DNA from: CAMCXE01 sp046347475
GTDB lineage: Bacteria; Pseudomonadota; Gammaproteobacteria; Pseudomonadales; Cellvibrionaceae
DNA: 64,000 bases
Assembly (NCBI GenBank): GCA_046347475.1
Contig: JAXMGD010000001.1
Coordinates: 1,178,001 to 1,242,000, forward strand
Direction of reading: 5' to 3'
Shown: piece by piece, positions 54,259 through 63,476 of the stretch
How positions within the stretch are numbered: position 1 is the stretch's first letter
Layout of the letters: each line of letters starts with the position of its first letter
Translations under genes and position numbers: made by a program
The notes under the pieces: generated by a model
What the model was told of the DNA's origin: nothing
Databases searched by the model: none
Seen by the model: the letters and a program-made list of their open reading frames with translations, nothing else

Positions 54259-54696
54259 TTGAAACAGATAGAAATATTTACCGATGGCGCCTGCAAGGGA
54301 AATCCAGGCCCCGGCGGCTGGGGTGCACTTTTGCGTTATCAAGGCACTGAGAAATCCCTCAAGGGTGCTGAGGCCAACACCACTAACAACCGCATGGAAT
54401 TAATGGCAGCTATCTGTGCCTTGCAAGCGGTGCGTGAACCCTGCGAAATTACCCTCACCACCGACTCCCAATACGTGCGCAAAGGCGTGACTGAATGGAT
54501 GGCCGGTTGGAAGCGCAACGGTTGGCGCACGGCCGATAAAAAACCGGTGAAAAACCAAGATTTATGGCAGGCCCTGGACGCGGCGGCCGCCATTCATAAA
54601 ATGCATTGGCGCTGGGTCAAAGGCCACGCGGGCCACCGCGAAAACGAAATGGCCGATCAATTAGCGAATCAAGCGATTACCGAGTTGCTGTCATGA
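54259..54696 (+). CDS. rnhA: Ribonuclease HI
   Basis: Cuts RNA in RNA-DNA hybrids. 145 aa. The four acidic residues and the His are all present: FTDGACKGNPGPGGWG, NRMELMAAI, TTDSQYVRKG, and GHAGHRENEMADQLA. Start is TTG at 54259 (LKQIEIFTDGA): no ATG or GTG lies in frame between the stop upstream and the conserved core, so this rare codon must serve. Overlaps dnaQ by ATGA. Confidence 0.94.
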   Translation: MKQIEIFTDGACKGNPGPGGWGALLRYQGTEKSLKGAEANTTNNRMELMAAICALQAVREPCEITLTTDSQYVRKGVTEWMAGWKRNGWRTADKKPVKNQDLWQALDAAAAIHKMHWRWVKGHAGHRENEMADQLANQAITELLS

Positions 54697-55418
54697 GCCG
54701 TCAAATTATTCTCGATACTGAAACCACCGGCCTTGAGCCCCAGCAGGGGCACCGTATTATCGAAATTGGCTGTGTGGAATTAATAAACCGCAAACTCACT
54801 GGCCGCCATTTTCACCACTATATCAACCCGCAGCGGGATATAGACGAAGGCGCGCAGGCGGTGCACGGCATCAGCGCGGAATTTCTCGCCGATAAACCGC
54901 TGTTTGCGCAGTTGGCGGAGGCGTTTTTTGAGTTTGTGAAGGGCGCGGAATTAATTATTCACAATGCGCCGTTTGATGTGGGATTTATCAATCACGAATT
55001 TAATTTATTGGATAAGGGTTTTGGTAAATTAGAAGATCACTGCACGATTATTGATACGCTTGCCATGGCGCGGCACCGGCATCCAGGGCAGAAAAATAAT
55101 TTGGATGCCCTGTGTAGGCGCTACGAAATTGATAATTCCCACCGTGAATTGCACGGCGCTTTGCTCGACGCGGAGATTCTCGCCGACGTGTATCTAGCCA
55201 TGACCGGCGGGCAGATTACGCTGTCTTTAGGCGGTGAAGGTCAAAATGCCGATGGCTCCTATGCGGAAAAAATTATCCGCGTGCAGCGATCTAAGCCTGG
55301 TGTTGTGATTAAAGCCAGTGCTGAAGAATTAGCTGAGCACGAGAAAAAACTTGCGCAAATTGATAAGGCCTCTGGCGGTAATTGCCTGTGGTTGAAGCCG
55401 GAATTTAGCCATTATTAA
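54693..55418 (+). CDS. dnaQ: DNA polymerase III epsilon subunit (proofreading exonuclease)
   Basis: 3'-5' exonuclease that proofreads for the replicative polymerase. 241 aa. ExoI ILDTETTGLEPQQGHRIIEIG, ExoII HNAPFDVGFINHEFN, ExoIII HRELHGALLDAEILADVY. The C-terminal tail for the polymerase alpha subunit is present. ATG 54693 overlaps the stop of rnhA (ATGA), so both are translationally coupled. Confidence 0.95.
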   Translation: MSRQIILDTETTGLEPQQGHRIIEIGCVELINRKLTGRHFHHYINPQRDIDEGAQAVHGISAEFLADKPLFAQLAEAFFEFVKGAELIIHNAPFDVGFINHEFNLLDKGFGKLEDHCTIIDTLAMARHRHPGQKNNLDALCRRYEIDNSHRELHGALLDAEILADVYLAMTGGQITLSLGGEGQNADGSYAEKIIRVQRSKPGVVIKASAEELAEHEKKLAQIDKASGGNCLWLKPEFSHY

Positions 55419-55501
55419 ATGGTTTTAAGCGATTGTTAGCTGGTGTTTTTGACCTGGTGCTCATTCACCCTGCACCGCGTTTTTTTATATGAGGCATTCT
55501 T

Positions 55502-56329
55502 TTGTTAGCTGTTAAAACTTCTGTCTGGCTGTTGAGCCTATGTTTAATTTTGCCTGGCTGCGGACATCAAACTGGGCGCGCTGCGGGGCCTGCGGCTGGC
55601 CAACACGAGCCTGTGATTAGCGAGGGTCTCAGCCGGGCAAAACAAAGTGAAATTTCCCCCAGCGATGCGGTGCAGCGTTTAATAGATGGTAATAACCGTT
55701 TTTTAACCGGCAAACAATTCAGGCGCGATTTACTCGCGCAGGCGCAATCGCGCGGGGTATCCGGCCAGTTCCCGTTCGCCAGTATTGTCAGCTGCGCCGA
55801 TTCACGCGCTGATCCGGCGTTGTTATTTGACCAAGGCTTGGCCGATATTTTTGTGGCGCGATTGGAGGGCAATGTAGTGAATGCCGATGTGCTCGGTAGC
55901 CTTGAATATGCCGCAAAAATATCCGGCTCCAAAGCCATAGTGGTGCTGGGGCACAATCATTGTGGGGCGGTAAAAAGCGCCTGTGATGGGATAAAACTCG
56001 GCAACTTCACACAATTAATTAGCCGCATGAGCCCAGCGGTTAAGGCCACGCCCAGTGTTGGCGGCAGCGATCGCTCCTCAAAAAATTACGAATTTGTTGA
56101 TGCGGTAGCGGTAAAAAATGTTGAGCTGAGCCTTAAAGCGATTCGCTCCGGCAGCCCAGTGTTAAAAGAGTTAGAAAATAAAGGCCAGCTTAAAATTGTC
56201 GGCGCCATGCTGGATATTGAAACCGGCAAGGTCACCTTTATGGGCGAGCCGATTGGGCCTGGGGTTAAAACCAAGATTAAGACCAGCAAGGCGGCCGCTT
56301 TGCCGCCGGTTGATGAAATGGGCAATTAA
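55502..56329 (+). CDS. Lipoprotein beta-carbonic anhydrase
   Basis: Zinc enzyme (275 aa) that hydrates CO2 to bicarbonate. Zinc and catalytic residues of the beta class: SIVSCADSRADP (Cys, Asp-Arg dyad), and GHNHCGAV (His, Cys). N-terminus MLAVKTSVWLLSLCLILPGC looks like a lipoprotein signal with lipobox LPGC. So it would be a periplasmic, membrane-anchored enzyme; most bacterial beta-CAs are cytosolic. Start is TTG 55502 with GAGG 7 bases upstream; no better start gives the signal. No SulP transporter near. Stands between dnaQ and the GtrA-like gene. Confidence 0.87.
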   Translation: MLAVKTSVWLLSLCLILPGCGHQTGRAAGPAAGQHEPVISEGLSRAKQSEISPSDAVQRLIDGNNRFLTGKQFRRDLLAQAQSRGVSGQFPFASIVSCADSRADPALLFDQGLADIFVARLEGNVVNADVLGSLEYAAKISGSKAIVVLGHNHCGAVKSACDGIKLGNFTQLISRMSPAVKATPSVGGSDRSSKNYEFVDAVAVKNVELSLKAIRSGSPVLKELENKGQLKIVGAMLDIETGKVTFMGEPIGPGVKTKIKTSKAAALPPVDEMGN

Positions 56330-56415
56330 AAAACTATGATGGCTAAGCCCTCAACTCTGCCAGCAGCGCGCGTTGGCCGCTGTTAAACTGCGCGCCCTTT
56401 TTCCAGGCCAGGCCT

Positions 56416-56814
56416 ATGCCCATTCGTTTTGCCCAGCAATTTTTAGCCAGTTCCTTAGGTAAGTTTTTAATCGTCGGTGGGCTTGCCACAGCGGCGCAGT
56501 TTGCCGCGTTGTTTGTCTTGGTGGAGCTGAATCTGTGCCGGGAGCTGGTGGCTTCGGGGATTGGTTATGGCATAGGCGCCGTGGTGAATTACCTGCTCAA
56601 TTATTACATCACCTTTAACAGTACCCAGAACCACCTGGCCACGCTGCCTAAATTCCTCGCCGTAGTGGCCTTTGGTTTGAGTGTGAATACGCTGGTGTTT
56701 TATCTGGCCAACCTGATGTTGCCTTGGTACGGTCTCAGCCAATGTGTGGCCACTGGCGCTTCTTTGGTGGCTAATTACCTGCTGCACCGCTTCTGGATTT
56801 ACCGCAAAGGCTAA
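56416..56814 (+). CDS. GtrA-like membrane protein
   Basis: A 132-residue protein of the GtrA family, four membrane helices (about 14-35, 45-62, 78-98 and 105-125), with FLIVGGLATAAQFAALF, NYLLNYYITFNS and LHRFWIYRKG at the end. GtrA-type proteins are proposed flippases of undecaprenyl-phosphate sugars. It is not next to the glycosyltransferases at 26956-29316, but they may be partners. Leads into purL with an 86-base gap. Confidence 0.9.
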   Translation: MPIRFAQQFLASSLGKFLIVGGLATAAQFAALFVLVELNLCRELVASGIGYGIGAVVNYLLNYYITFNSTQNHLATLPKFLAVVAFGLSVNTLVFYLANLMLPWYGLSQCVATGASLVANYLLHRFWIYRKG

Positions 56815-56830
56815 GCCTGCCTTTTGCACA

Positions 56831-56860
56831 CTGACTCTTTAAGCCGCCTTCAAGTACAAT
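56831..56860 (+). promoter_or_regulatory. Possible purL promoter
   Basis: CTGACT at 56831-56836 and TACAAT at 56855-56860 (spacing 18 bases) resemble -35 and -10 elements, about 40 bases before the purL start. No clear PurR site seen. Confidence 0.35.
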
Positions 56861-56900
56861 GGCGCCTTTTTCTTTTTTTGTTGAGCGAGATTCCAACCCT

Positions 56901-59900
56901 ATGCTGATTTTGCCCGGTGCCCCCGCCTTGTCTGCGTTTCGCAGCCACAAACTTCTGCAAACTCTGCAAGCCCTCGACCATGGCGTGACCGGCATCTATG
57001 CCGAATATGTGCACCTGGCCGACACCCAAGGCCCCTTAAGCCCTAGCGAAACAGAAATCCTCGTGCAGCTGTTGCGCTATGGTCCCTCGGTAAAAGCCCA
57101 GATGGGGGTGGGGCAATTGTTTTTGGTGGTGCCGCGGCCCGGCACTATTTCACCCTGGTCGTCCAAGGCCACCGATATTGCCCACAATGCCGGGCTCAAT
57201 AGGGTTGCCCGTATCGAGCGGGGCATCGCCTACCATGTGCAGGGCGATTTTGACCTCAACAAGGTGCTGCCTGCGCTGCACGACCGCATGACCGAGAGCG
57301 TGTTTGGCAGCCTAGATGAAGCGGCGGCGCTGTTTGCCAAACAGGAACCGCGCGAGTTATCCATTGTGGACGTGCTCGGCGGCGGCCGCATCGCACTGGA
57401 AGTGGCCAATACCCAATTAGGCCTGGCCCTGGCCGAAGACGAAATCGATTATTTGGTGGCCAGTTTCACTCAGCTGGGCCGCAACCCCACAGACGTTGAG
57501 CTGATGATGTTCGCTCAGGCCAACTCCGAGCACTGCCGCCACAAAATTTTTAATGCCAGCTGGACGCTCGACGGCGTTGAGCAACCGCACTCGCTCTTTA
57601 AGATGATCAAACACACCTATGAGCGCGGCGGTGAGGATGTGCTGTCGGCCTATGCCGATAACGCCTCGGTGATCGCAGGCCCCAGTGCCGGGCGTTTTTA
57701 CCCCGACCCAAAAACCCGCGAATACGGCTACCACCAAGAGCCGATTCATATTTTGATGAAGGTGGAAACCCACAACCACCCCACCGCCATAGCGCCTTTC
57801 TCAGGCGCGGGTACGGGTGCGGGCGGTGAGATTCGCGATGAAGGCGCGGTGGGTAAGGGCTCTAAACCCAAGGCCGGTATGACGGGGTTTACCGTATCGA
57901 ACTTACAAATCCCCGGTTTTATCCAGCCCTGGGAGCAGAACTACGGCAAGCCTGAGCGCATTGTGTCGCCGCTGACCATCATGCTGGAAGGCCCCTTGGG
58001 CGGTGCGGCGTTTAACAATGAGTTTGGCCGCCCCAACTTGACGGGTTATTTCCGCACCTTTGAAGAGACCTTCGACGGTGAGCGGCGCGGCTACCATAAA
58101 CCCATCATGATTGCCGGTGGTTACGGCAACATCAAAGAGGAACACATAGAACAGACGCCTTTTAGCCCCGGCACCAAGCTGATTGTACTGGGGGGACCTG
58201 CCATGTTGATTGGCCTCGGCGGTGGTGCGGCCTCTTCCATGACCTCAGGCACCTCGTCGGAAGATTTGGATTTCGCCTCGGTACAGCGACAAAACCCAGA
58301 AATGGAGCGCCGCTGCCAGGAGGTGATCGACCAGTGTTGGCAGATGGGCAGCAACAACCCCATTGCCTTTATCCACGATGTGGGGGCAGGCGGGCTCTCC
58401 AACGCTTTCCCTGAATTGGCTAAAGACGGCGGCTGCGGCGGCCGTTTTGAGCTGCGCGATGTGCCCAACGACGAGCCGGGCATGTCGCCGGTGGAAATCT
58501 GGTGTAACGAATCCCAAGAGCGTTATGTGATGGCGGTAACGCCTGAGCGTTTGGCGCAATTCAAAGCCATCTGCGACCGCGAGCGCTGCCCCTATGCCGT
58601 GGTGGGCGAGGCCTTGAGTGAGCAGGTGCTGCAGGTGAATGACTGCCACTTCGACAGCAAGCCGGTGGATCTGCCCATGGCTGTATTGTTCGGCAAGCCG
58701 CCGAAAATGCACCGCGAAGCCGAGCGCCATCTGCCGGTGACTAAACCCTTTAACCCGGCGGGCATTAAGCTTGCCGATGCCGTCAGCCGCGTGCTCAGCC
58801 ACCCAAGCGTCGCCAGCAAACAGTTTCTGATCACCATTGGTGATCGCTCGGTCACCGGCCAAGTGGTGCGCGACCAGATGGTAGGCCCCTGGCAGGTGCC
58901 GGTGGCCGATTGCGCCGTCACCACCAGCAGCTTCGACAGCTTTTGCGGCGAGGCTATGAGCATGGGCGAGCGCACGCCGCTGGCACTTATCGACGCCCCG
59001 GCCTCCGGCCGCATGGCGGTGGGTGAGGCGATTACCAATATAGCCGCCGCCCGCATCGGCAAGTTGTCGGATGTGAAACTCTCCGCCAACTGGATGTGCG
59101 CCGCAGGCCATCGCGGCGAGGATGAAAAACTCTACCGAACGGTGGAAGCCATCGGCATGGAGCTGTGCCCGGCCCTGGGCATCACTATTCCGGTCGGCAA
59201 AGACTCCATGTCCATGCGCACCGCCTGGCAGGAGCGCGGTAAAAACAAAGCCGTCACGGCGCCCATGTCGCTCATCATCAGCGCCTTCGCCCCCGTATTG
59301 GATGTGCGCCAAACCCTCACGCCAGAGCTAAAACCTCAGCTGGATTCGGCCCTGCTCTTTATTGATCTCGGTGCGGGCAGTCGGCGCTTGGGCGGTTCTA
59401 TCCTGGCGCAAACCTTTAATCAGATGGGCGATGACAGCCCGGATGTGGACGATGCCGACCGCCTAGTGGGATTTTTCAACGCCATGCAGGAGAACCTGCA
59501 GGCGGGCCGTCTCCTGGCCTATCACGATCGCAGCGACGGCGGCCTGTTAACGACATTAGCTGAGATGGCCTTCGCTGGCCGCTGCGGCTTAAACATCGAT
59601 TTCACCCAGCTGCCCAACGCCGAGCCTTTGGCGCTCTTGTTCAACGAGGAGTTGGGCGCGGTGATTCAAGTGGCCCAGGAGCACCTCGCTGCGGTGGAGG
59701 CGAGTTTTGCCGCCGCCGGTGTGCACCATGTGTACAACATCGGTAGCGCCCAGGTGGATCAAACCATCACCCTCGGCAAGGATGGCGAAGTCTGGCTTAA
59801 GGCCAGCCGAGCCCAGTGGCAAACCCTTTGGGCGGAAACCAGCTATCGCATGCAGGCCCTGCGCGATAACGCCGATTGCGCTCTCCAGGAGCATCAGCGC

Positions 59901-60761
59901 ATCGGCCAGGACGACCCAGGCTTAAGCGCCAAACTGGTTTACAACCCGGCCGATGATATAGCTGCGTCCTACATCAACAGCGGTGTGCGGCCCAAAGTGG
60001 CGATCCTGCGTGAGCAGGGCGTGAATTCTCAGCTGGAAATGGCCGCCGCCTTTGAGCGCGCAGGTTTCACGGCGGTGGATGTACACATGAGCGATATCCT
60101 CAGCGGGCGCGTTAACCTGCAGGGCTTTAAGGGCCTGGCCGGTTGCGGTGGCTTCTCCTACGGGGATGTGCTCGGCGCCGGAGAAGGCTGGGCCAAGTCG
60201 ATTTTGTTTAACAGCCGCGCCCGCGAAGAATTTGAAACCTTCTTCCACCGCAATGACACCTTCGCCCTGGGGGTGTGCAACGGCTGCCAGATGATGTCGA
60301 ACTTAAAATCGCTAATTCCAGGCGCCGGCCACTGGCCGCGTTTTGTGCGCAACCATTCCGAGCAATTTGAAGCCAGGGTGGCACTGGTTAAAGTTGAGCA
60401 GACGCCCTCGGTGTTATTCGCTGGCATGGCAGGCTCCCACCTGCCGGTGGCGGTATCCCATGGCGAGGGGCGGGCAGAGTTTGCCGATGCTCAGGCCTTT
60501 AAAAAATGTAACGACTCAGGCCTCGTGGCCCTGCGGTTTGTCGATCACCAGATCAATACCACCGAGGTGTACCCCTATAACCCCAATGGTTCACCAGCGG
60601 GTATCACCAGTCTTACCAGCACCGATGGTCGCGTGACTATTTTGATGCCGCACCCGGAGCGCGTATTCCGCACCGTCACCAACTCCTGGCAGCCAGCCGG
60701 TTGGCAGGAAGACGGCGGTTGGTTGCGCCTGTTTAGAAATGCCCGTGTGTTTGTGAAATAA
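56901..60761 (+). CDS. purL: Phosphoribosylformylglycinamidine synthase
   Basis: Large single-chain FGAM synthase (1286 aa), the fourth step of purine synthesis, combining FGAR with glutamine and ATP. N-terminal domain, ATP-grasp-like core with GPSAGRFYPDP, METHNHPTAIAPFSGAGTGAGGEIRDEGAVG, FIHDVGAGGLSNAFPEL; C-terminal glutaminase with the nucleophilic Cys in LGVCNGCQMMSNL and HPERVFR. ATG 56901 starts MLILPGAPALSAFR, the conserved N-terminus. One gene of its direction; a hairpin follows. Confidence 0.97.
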   Translation: MLILPGAPALSAFRSHKLLQTLQALDHGVTGIYAEYVHLADTQGPLSPSETEILVQLLRYGPSVKAQMGVGQLFLVVPRPGTISPWSSKATDIAHNAGLNRVARIERGIAYHVQGDFDLNKVLPALHDRMTESVFGSLDEAAALFAKQEPRELSIVDVLGGGRIALEVANTQLGLALAEDEIDYLVASFTQLGRNPTDVELMMFAQANSEHCRHKIFNASWTLDGVEQPHSLFKMIKHTYERGGEDVLSAYADNASVIAGPSAGRFYPDPKTREYGYHQEPIHILMKVETHNHPTAIAPFSGAGTGAGGEIRDEGAVGKGSKPKAGMTGFTVSNLQIPGFIQPWEQNYGKPERIVSPLTIMLEGPLGGAAFNNEFGRPNLTGYFRTFEETFDGERRGYHKPIMIAGGYGNIKEEHIEQTPFSPGTKLIVLGGPAMLIGLGGGAASSMTSGTSSEDLDFASVQRQNPEMERRCQEVIDQCWQMGSNNPIAFIHDVGAGGLSNAFPELAKDGGCGGRFELRDVPNDEPGMSPVEIWCNESQERYVMAVTPERLAQFKAICDRERCPYAVVGEALSEQVLQVNDCHFDSKPVDLPMAVLFGKPPKMHREAERHLPVTKPFNPAGIKLADAVSRVLSHPSVASKQFLITIGDRSVTGQVVRDQMVGPWQVPVADCAVTTSSFDSFCGEAMSMGERTPLALIDAPASGRMAVGEAITNIAAARIGKLSDVKLSANWMCAAGHRGEDEKLYRTVEAIGMELCPALGITIPVGKDSMSMRTAWQERGKNKAVTAPMSLIISAFAPVLDVRQTLTPELKPQLDSALLFIDLGAGSRRLGGSILAQTFNQMGDDSPDVDDADRLVGFFNAMQENLQAGRLLAYHDRSDGGLLTTLAEMAFAGRCGLNIDFTQLPNAEPLALLFNEELGAVIQVAQEHLAAVEASFAAAGVHHVYNIGSAQVDQTITLGKDGEVWLKASRAQWQTLWAETSYRMQALRDNADCALQEHQRIGQDDPGLSAKLVYNPADDIAASYINSGVRPKVAILREQGVNSQLEMAAAFERAGFTAVDVHMSDILSGRVNLQGFKGLAGCGGFSYGDVLGAGEGWAKSILFNSRAREEFETFFHRNDTFALGVCNGCQMMSNLKSLIPGAGHWPRFVRNHSEQFEARVALVKVEQTPSVLFAGMAGSHLPVAVSHGEGRAEFADAQAFKKCNDSGLVALRFVDHQINTTEVYPYNPNGSPAGITSLTSTDGRVTILMPHPERVFRTVTNSWQPAGWQEDGGWLRLFRNARVFVK

Positions 60762-60774
60762 ACCTCTAAACCTG

Positions 60775-60827
60775 CCCACCCAAGGCGACTGGCCCCTGCG
60801 GTTGAGTCGCGCCTTGGGTGGGTTCTT
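60775..60827 (+). terminator. Hairpin after purL
   Basis: CCCACCCAAGGCG (60775-60787) pairs perfectly with CGCCTTGGGTGGG (60810-60822) around a 22-base loop, followed by TTCTTA. The long stem is clear, the T-run weak. Confidence 0.6.
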
Positions 60828-61031
60828 ATCTCAATTACGCTCCCCTCAGTCCCACCACCTATATACCAGCCCGTTGTACAGCCATAACGGGATATATCCT
60901 CTATAACAATAAGCTCGCCGCCTATTGCTGTGCGCGTTAGGAATTTTCCCATTTAGGGTCAATACTTGAGGCAATCGCCGCGCATCGCGGGCATTTTCAA
61001 CGCGTTCCTCTGTGAACAAAGGATATTACCT

Positions 61032-63476
61032 ATGCTTCGGCTCACACCCCTCAACCACTTCTGTGCCGCTTTTACCCTCAGCCTCACAAGCCTTGCGCTC
61101 GCGGCTGAGCCGCTGCCTTACCAAAACCCGACTCTGGCGGTAGATAGCCGGGTGGCGGACCTGGTGGGGCGCATGACGTTGGATGAAAAAATTGCCCAGC
61201 TGCAAACTCGCTGGTGGGAGATGATTCCGCTGCTGGATGCCAACGGCCAGTTGTCTGCCGAGCAGGCACAGAAAATCATGCCCTTTGGCATAGGTGAGTT
61301 GGCTCGCCCAGGGCAGAACAAAAATAACTACGCACCGAATAAAACCCCACAGCAAACCGCGCAATACACCAACGCCATCCAGCGCTGGTTAAAAGAACAC
61401 ACCCGCTTAGGCATTCCGGCAATTTTTCATGAAGAAGCCCTGCACGGCCATTCGGGCCTCTACGCCACCAGTTTCCCGCAGGCCATAGCCCTGGCGAGCA
61501 GTTGGCAGCCGCCTTTAATGGAGCAGATTTACACCCATGTGGCGCAAGAAGTGCGCTGTCGCGGCTCCCAGCGGGTGCTGGCACCGGTGCTGGATGTGGC
61601 GCGGGACCCGCGCTGGGGGCGCATTGAGGAGACCCTTGGGGAAGATCCTTACCTGGCCGCCAGCATGGGGGTGGCCACGGTGAAGGGGTTCCAGGGGCAG
61701 GGCACAAGCCCGGATGCCCAGCACGTGCTCACCACGCTTAAACATCTGGCTGGCCACGGTGAGCCGAGCGGCGGGTTAAACACGGCGCCAGCCAACATAG
61801 GCGAGCGCCTGTTGCGTGAAGTGTTTTTATTCCCCTTCGAGGCGGTAATTAAAACTGCGCACCCCGGCAGCGTGATGGCCTCTTACAACGAGATAGACGG
61901 CGTGCCCTCCCACGCCAATCAAAAATTATTAAAAACCATTCTGCGCCAAGAATGGGGTTTTGACGGCATAGTGGTGAGCGATTATTTCGCCATCCCTGAA
62001 CTTGCCAGCCGCCACCATTTAGCCGCCGACCCTATGGGCGCTGCAATAAAAGCCTTTAACGCAGGCGTGGCGATTGAAACCCCCTCCGGCAACACCTATG
62101 CGCTGCTAAAACAAGCGCTAGAGTCGGGCAGAATCACCCAGGCGAGTTTAGATCAAGCGGTGGCGGGGGTTTTAAAACCCAAATTTGCCTTAGGCCTGTT
62201 TGAAAACCCCTATGTGGATGAGAAAAAAGCCGATGCCTGTGTGGGCTCTGAGGCGGCCCGCAAGGTGGCGCTGACGGCGGCTGAGCAATCCATTGTGTTG
62301 TTAAAAAACGACCACAACACCTTGCCGCTGAACAAAAAGGCCATCACATCCATCGCCGTGATCGGCCCGCATATCAATGAAACTCTGCTCGGCGGCTACA
62401 GCGACGTTCCCCGCCGCACCACCACCATTTTGCAGGGCATCAAAAATTTCGTTGGCCCAAAGGTGACGGTTAATAGTGCCCTGGGGGTGAAAATTACTGA
62501 GGACAACTGGCAGCCCGGCAGCGACTCGCTTGCCGCCCAGAGCTTGTCAAAGGAGCGCTGGAATACTGATGTGATTACACCCGCCGACCCGGAAAAAAAC
62601 CGCGCCCTGATTAAAGAGGCGGTTGCGCTGGCGTCGCGCAGTGATGTGAGCGTAGTGGTAGTGGGCGATAACGAAGGCACCTCACGGGAAGCCTGGGGCG
62701 AGGAGCATCTGGGGGATCGCACCGACATCACCCTGTTTGGCCAGCAGCAAGAGTTAGTCGATGCACTGGTGGCGCTGGGCAAACCCCTGGTGGTGGTGTT
62801 AAACAATGGCCGCCCACTGGCCATAGAAAAAATCCAGCAGAGCGCTCCGGCGATTATCGAGGCCTGGTACCTCGGCCAGGAGACCGGCACGGCGCTGGCG
62901 CGGGTGTTATTTGGCGAGGTAAACCCCGGCGGTAAATTACCCCTTAGCATTGCCCGTTCGGTTGGGCAGTTGCCCGTGTATTACAACTACAAACCCACCG
63001 CCAAGCGCGGCTACGCCTTCACCGATACCTCGCCTCTCTACCCCTTTGGTTTTGGTTTGAGTTACACCCAATTCGCCTACAGCGATTTCACCTTCGAGCA
63101 GGATCAGCTTAAGCCCCAGGATACCCTCAAAGCGAAAATCAAAATCACCAATACCGGCCCGGTGGATGGCGATGAAGTGGTGCAGCTCTACCTTAGCGAT
63201 CAAGTGGCGAGCCTGACCCGCCCAGTAAAAGAACTCAAAGCCTTTAAACGTATTCATCTAAAAGCCAAACAAAGCCGCTGGCTGGAATTTAGCGTGCCGG
63301 TGGCGCAGCTGGGGTTTTATAGCGAGCAGATGGTGTACCAAGTGGAGCCAGGCAAAATGACCATCCAAATTGGCAGCTCGTCGGCGGATATACGCCAGCA
63401 AAAAGAGCTGCTGATCCAAGGCGATGGGCCTGTTGCTGTCACTAAGCAGTTTTTCTCCAGCGTGCGGGAGTTATGA
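61032..63476 (+). CDS. Exported GH3 glycoside hydrolase (beta-glucosidase/xylosidase type)
   Basis: Secreted enzyme of glycoside hydrolase family 3 (814 aa). Signal peptide MLRLTPLNHFCAAFTLSLTS, cut near ALA. (alpha/beta)8 domain with KHLAGHGEPSGGLN and the nucleophile Asp317 in GIVVSDYFAI; second domain with the acid/base region TSREAWGEEHLGDRTDITLF; C-terminal fibronectin-like domain (VSYTQFAYSD... to YQVEPGKMTIQIGSSS). Most likely a periplasmic beta-glucosidase or beta-xylosidase for plant glycan breakdown; the exact sugar is not deducible. ATG 61032 begins the signal peptide. Stands alone. Confidence 0.93.
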   Translation: MLRLTPLNHFCAAFTLSLTSLALAAEPLPYQNPTLAVDSRVADLVGRMTLDEKIAQLQTRWWEMIPLLDANGQLSAEQAQKIMPFGIGELARPGQNKNNYAPNKTPQQTAQYTNAIQRWLKEHTRLGIPAIFHEEALHGHSGLYATSFPQAIALASSWQPPLMEQIYTHVAQEVRCRGSQRVLAPVLDVARDPRWGRIEETLGEDPYLAASMGVATVKGFQGQGTSPDAQHVLTTLKHLAGHGEPSGGLNTAPANIGERLLREVFLFPFEAVIKTAHPGSVMASYNEIDGVPSHANQKLLKTILRQEWGFDGIVVSDYFAIPELASRHHLAADPMGAAIKAFNAGVAIETPSGNTYALLKQALESGRITQASLDQAVAGVLKPKFALGLFENPYVDEKKADACVGSEAARKVALTAAEQSIVLLKNDHNTLPLNKKAITSIAVIGPHINETLLGGYSDVPRRTTTILQGIKNFVGPKVTVNSALGVKITEDNWQPGSDSLAAQSLSKERWNTDVITPADPEKNRALIKEAVALASRSDVSVVVVGDNEGTSREAWGEEHLGDRTDITLFGQQQELVDALVALGKPLVVVLNNGRPLAIEKIQQSAPAIIEAWYLGQETGTALARVLFGEVNPGGKLPLSIARSVGQLPVYYNYKPTAKRGYAFTDTSPLYPFGFGLSYTQFAYSDFTFEQDQLKPQDTLKAKIKITNTGPVDGDEVVQLYLSDQVASLTRPVKELKAFKRIHLKAKQSRWLEFSVPVAQLGFYSEQMVYQVEPGKMTIQIGSSSADIRQQKELLIQGDGPVAVTKQFFSSVREL

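Noticed and set aside
58245..59312. A 355-codon minus-strand open frame inside purL.
   Set aside because: Antisense shadow of a GC-rich gene, with His/Ala-rich translation and no domain.
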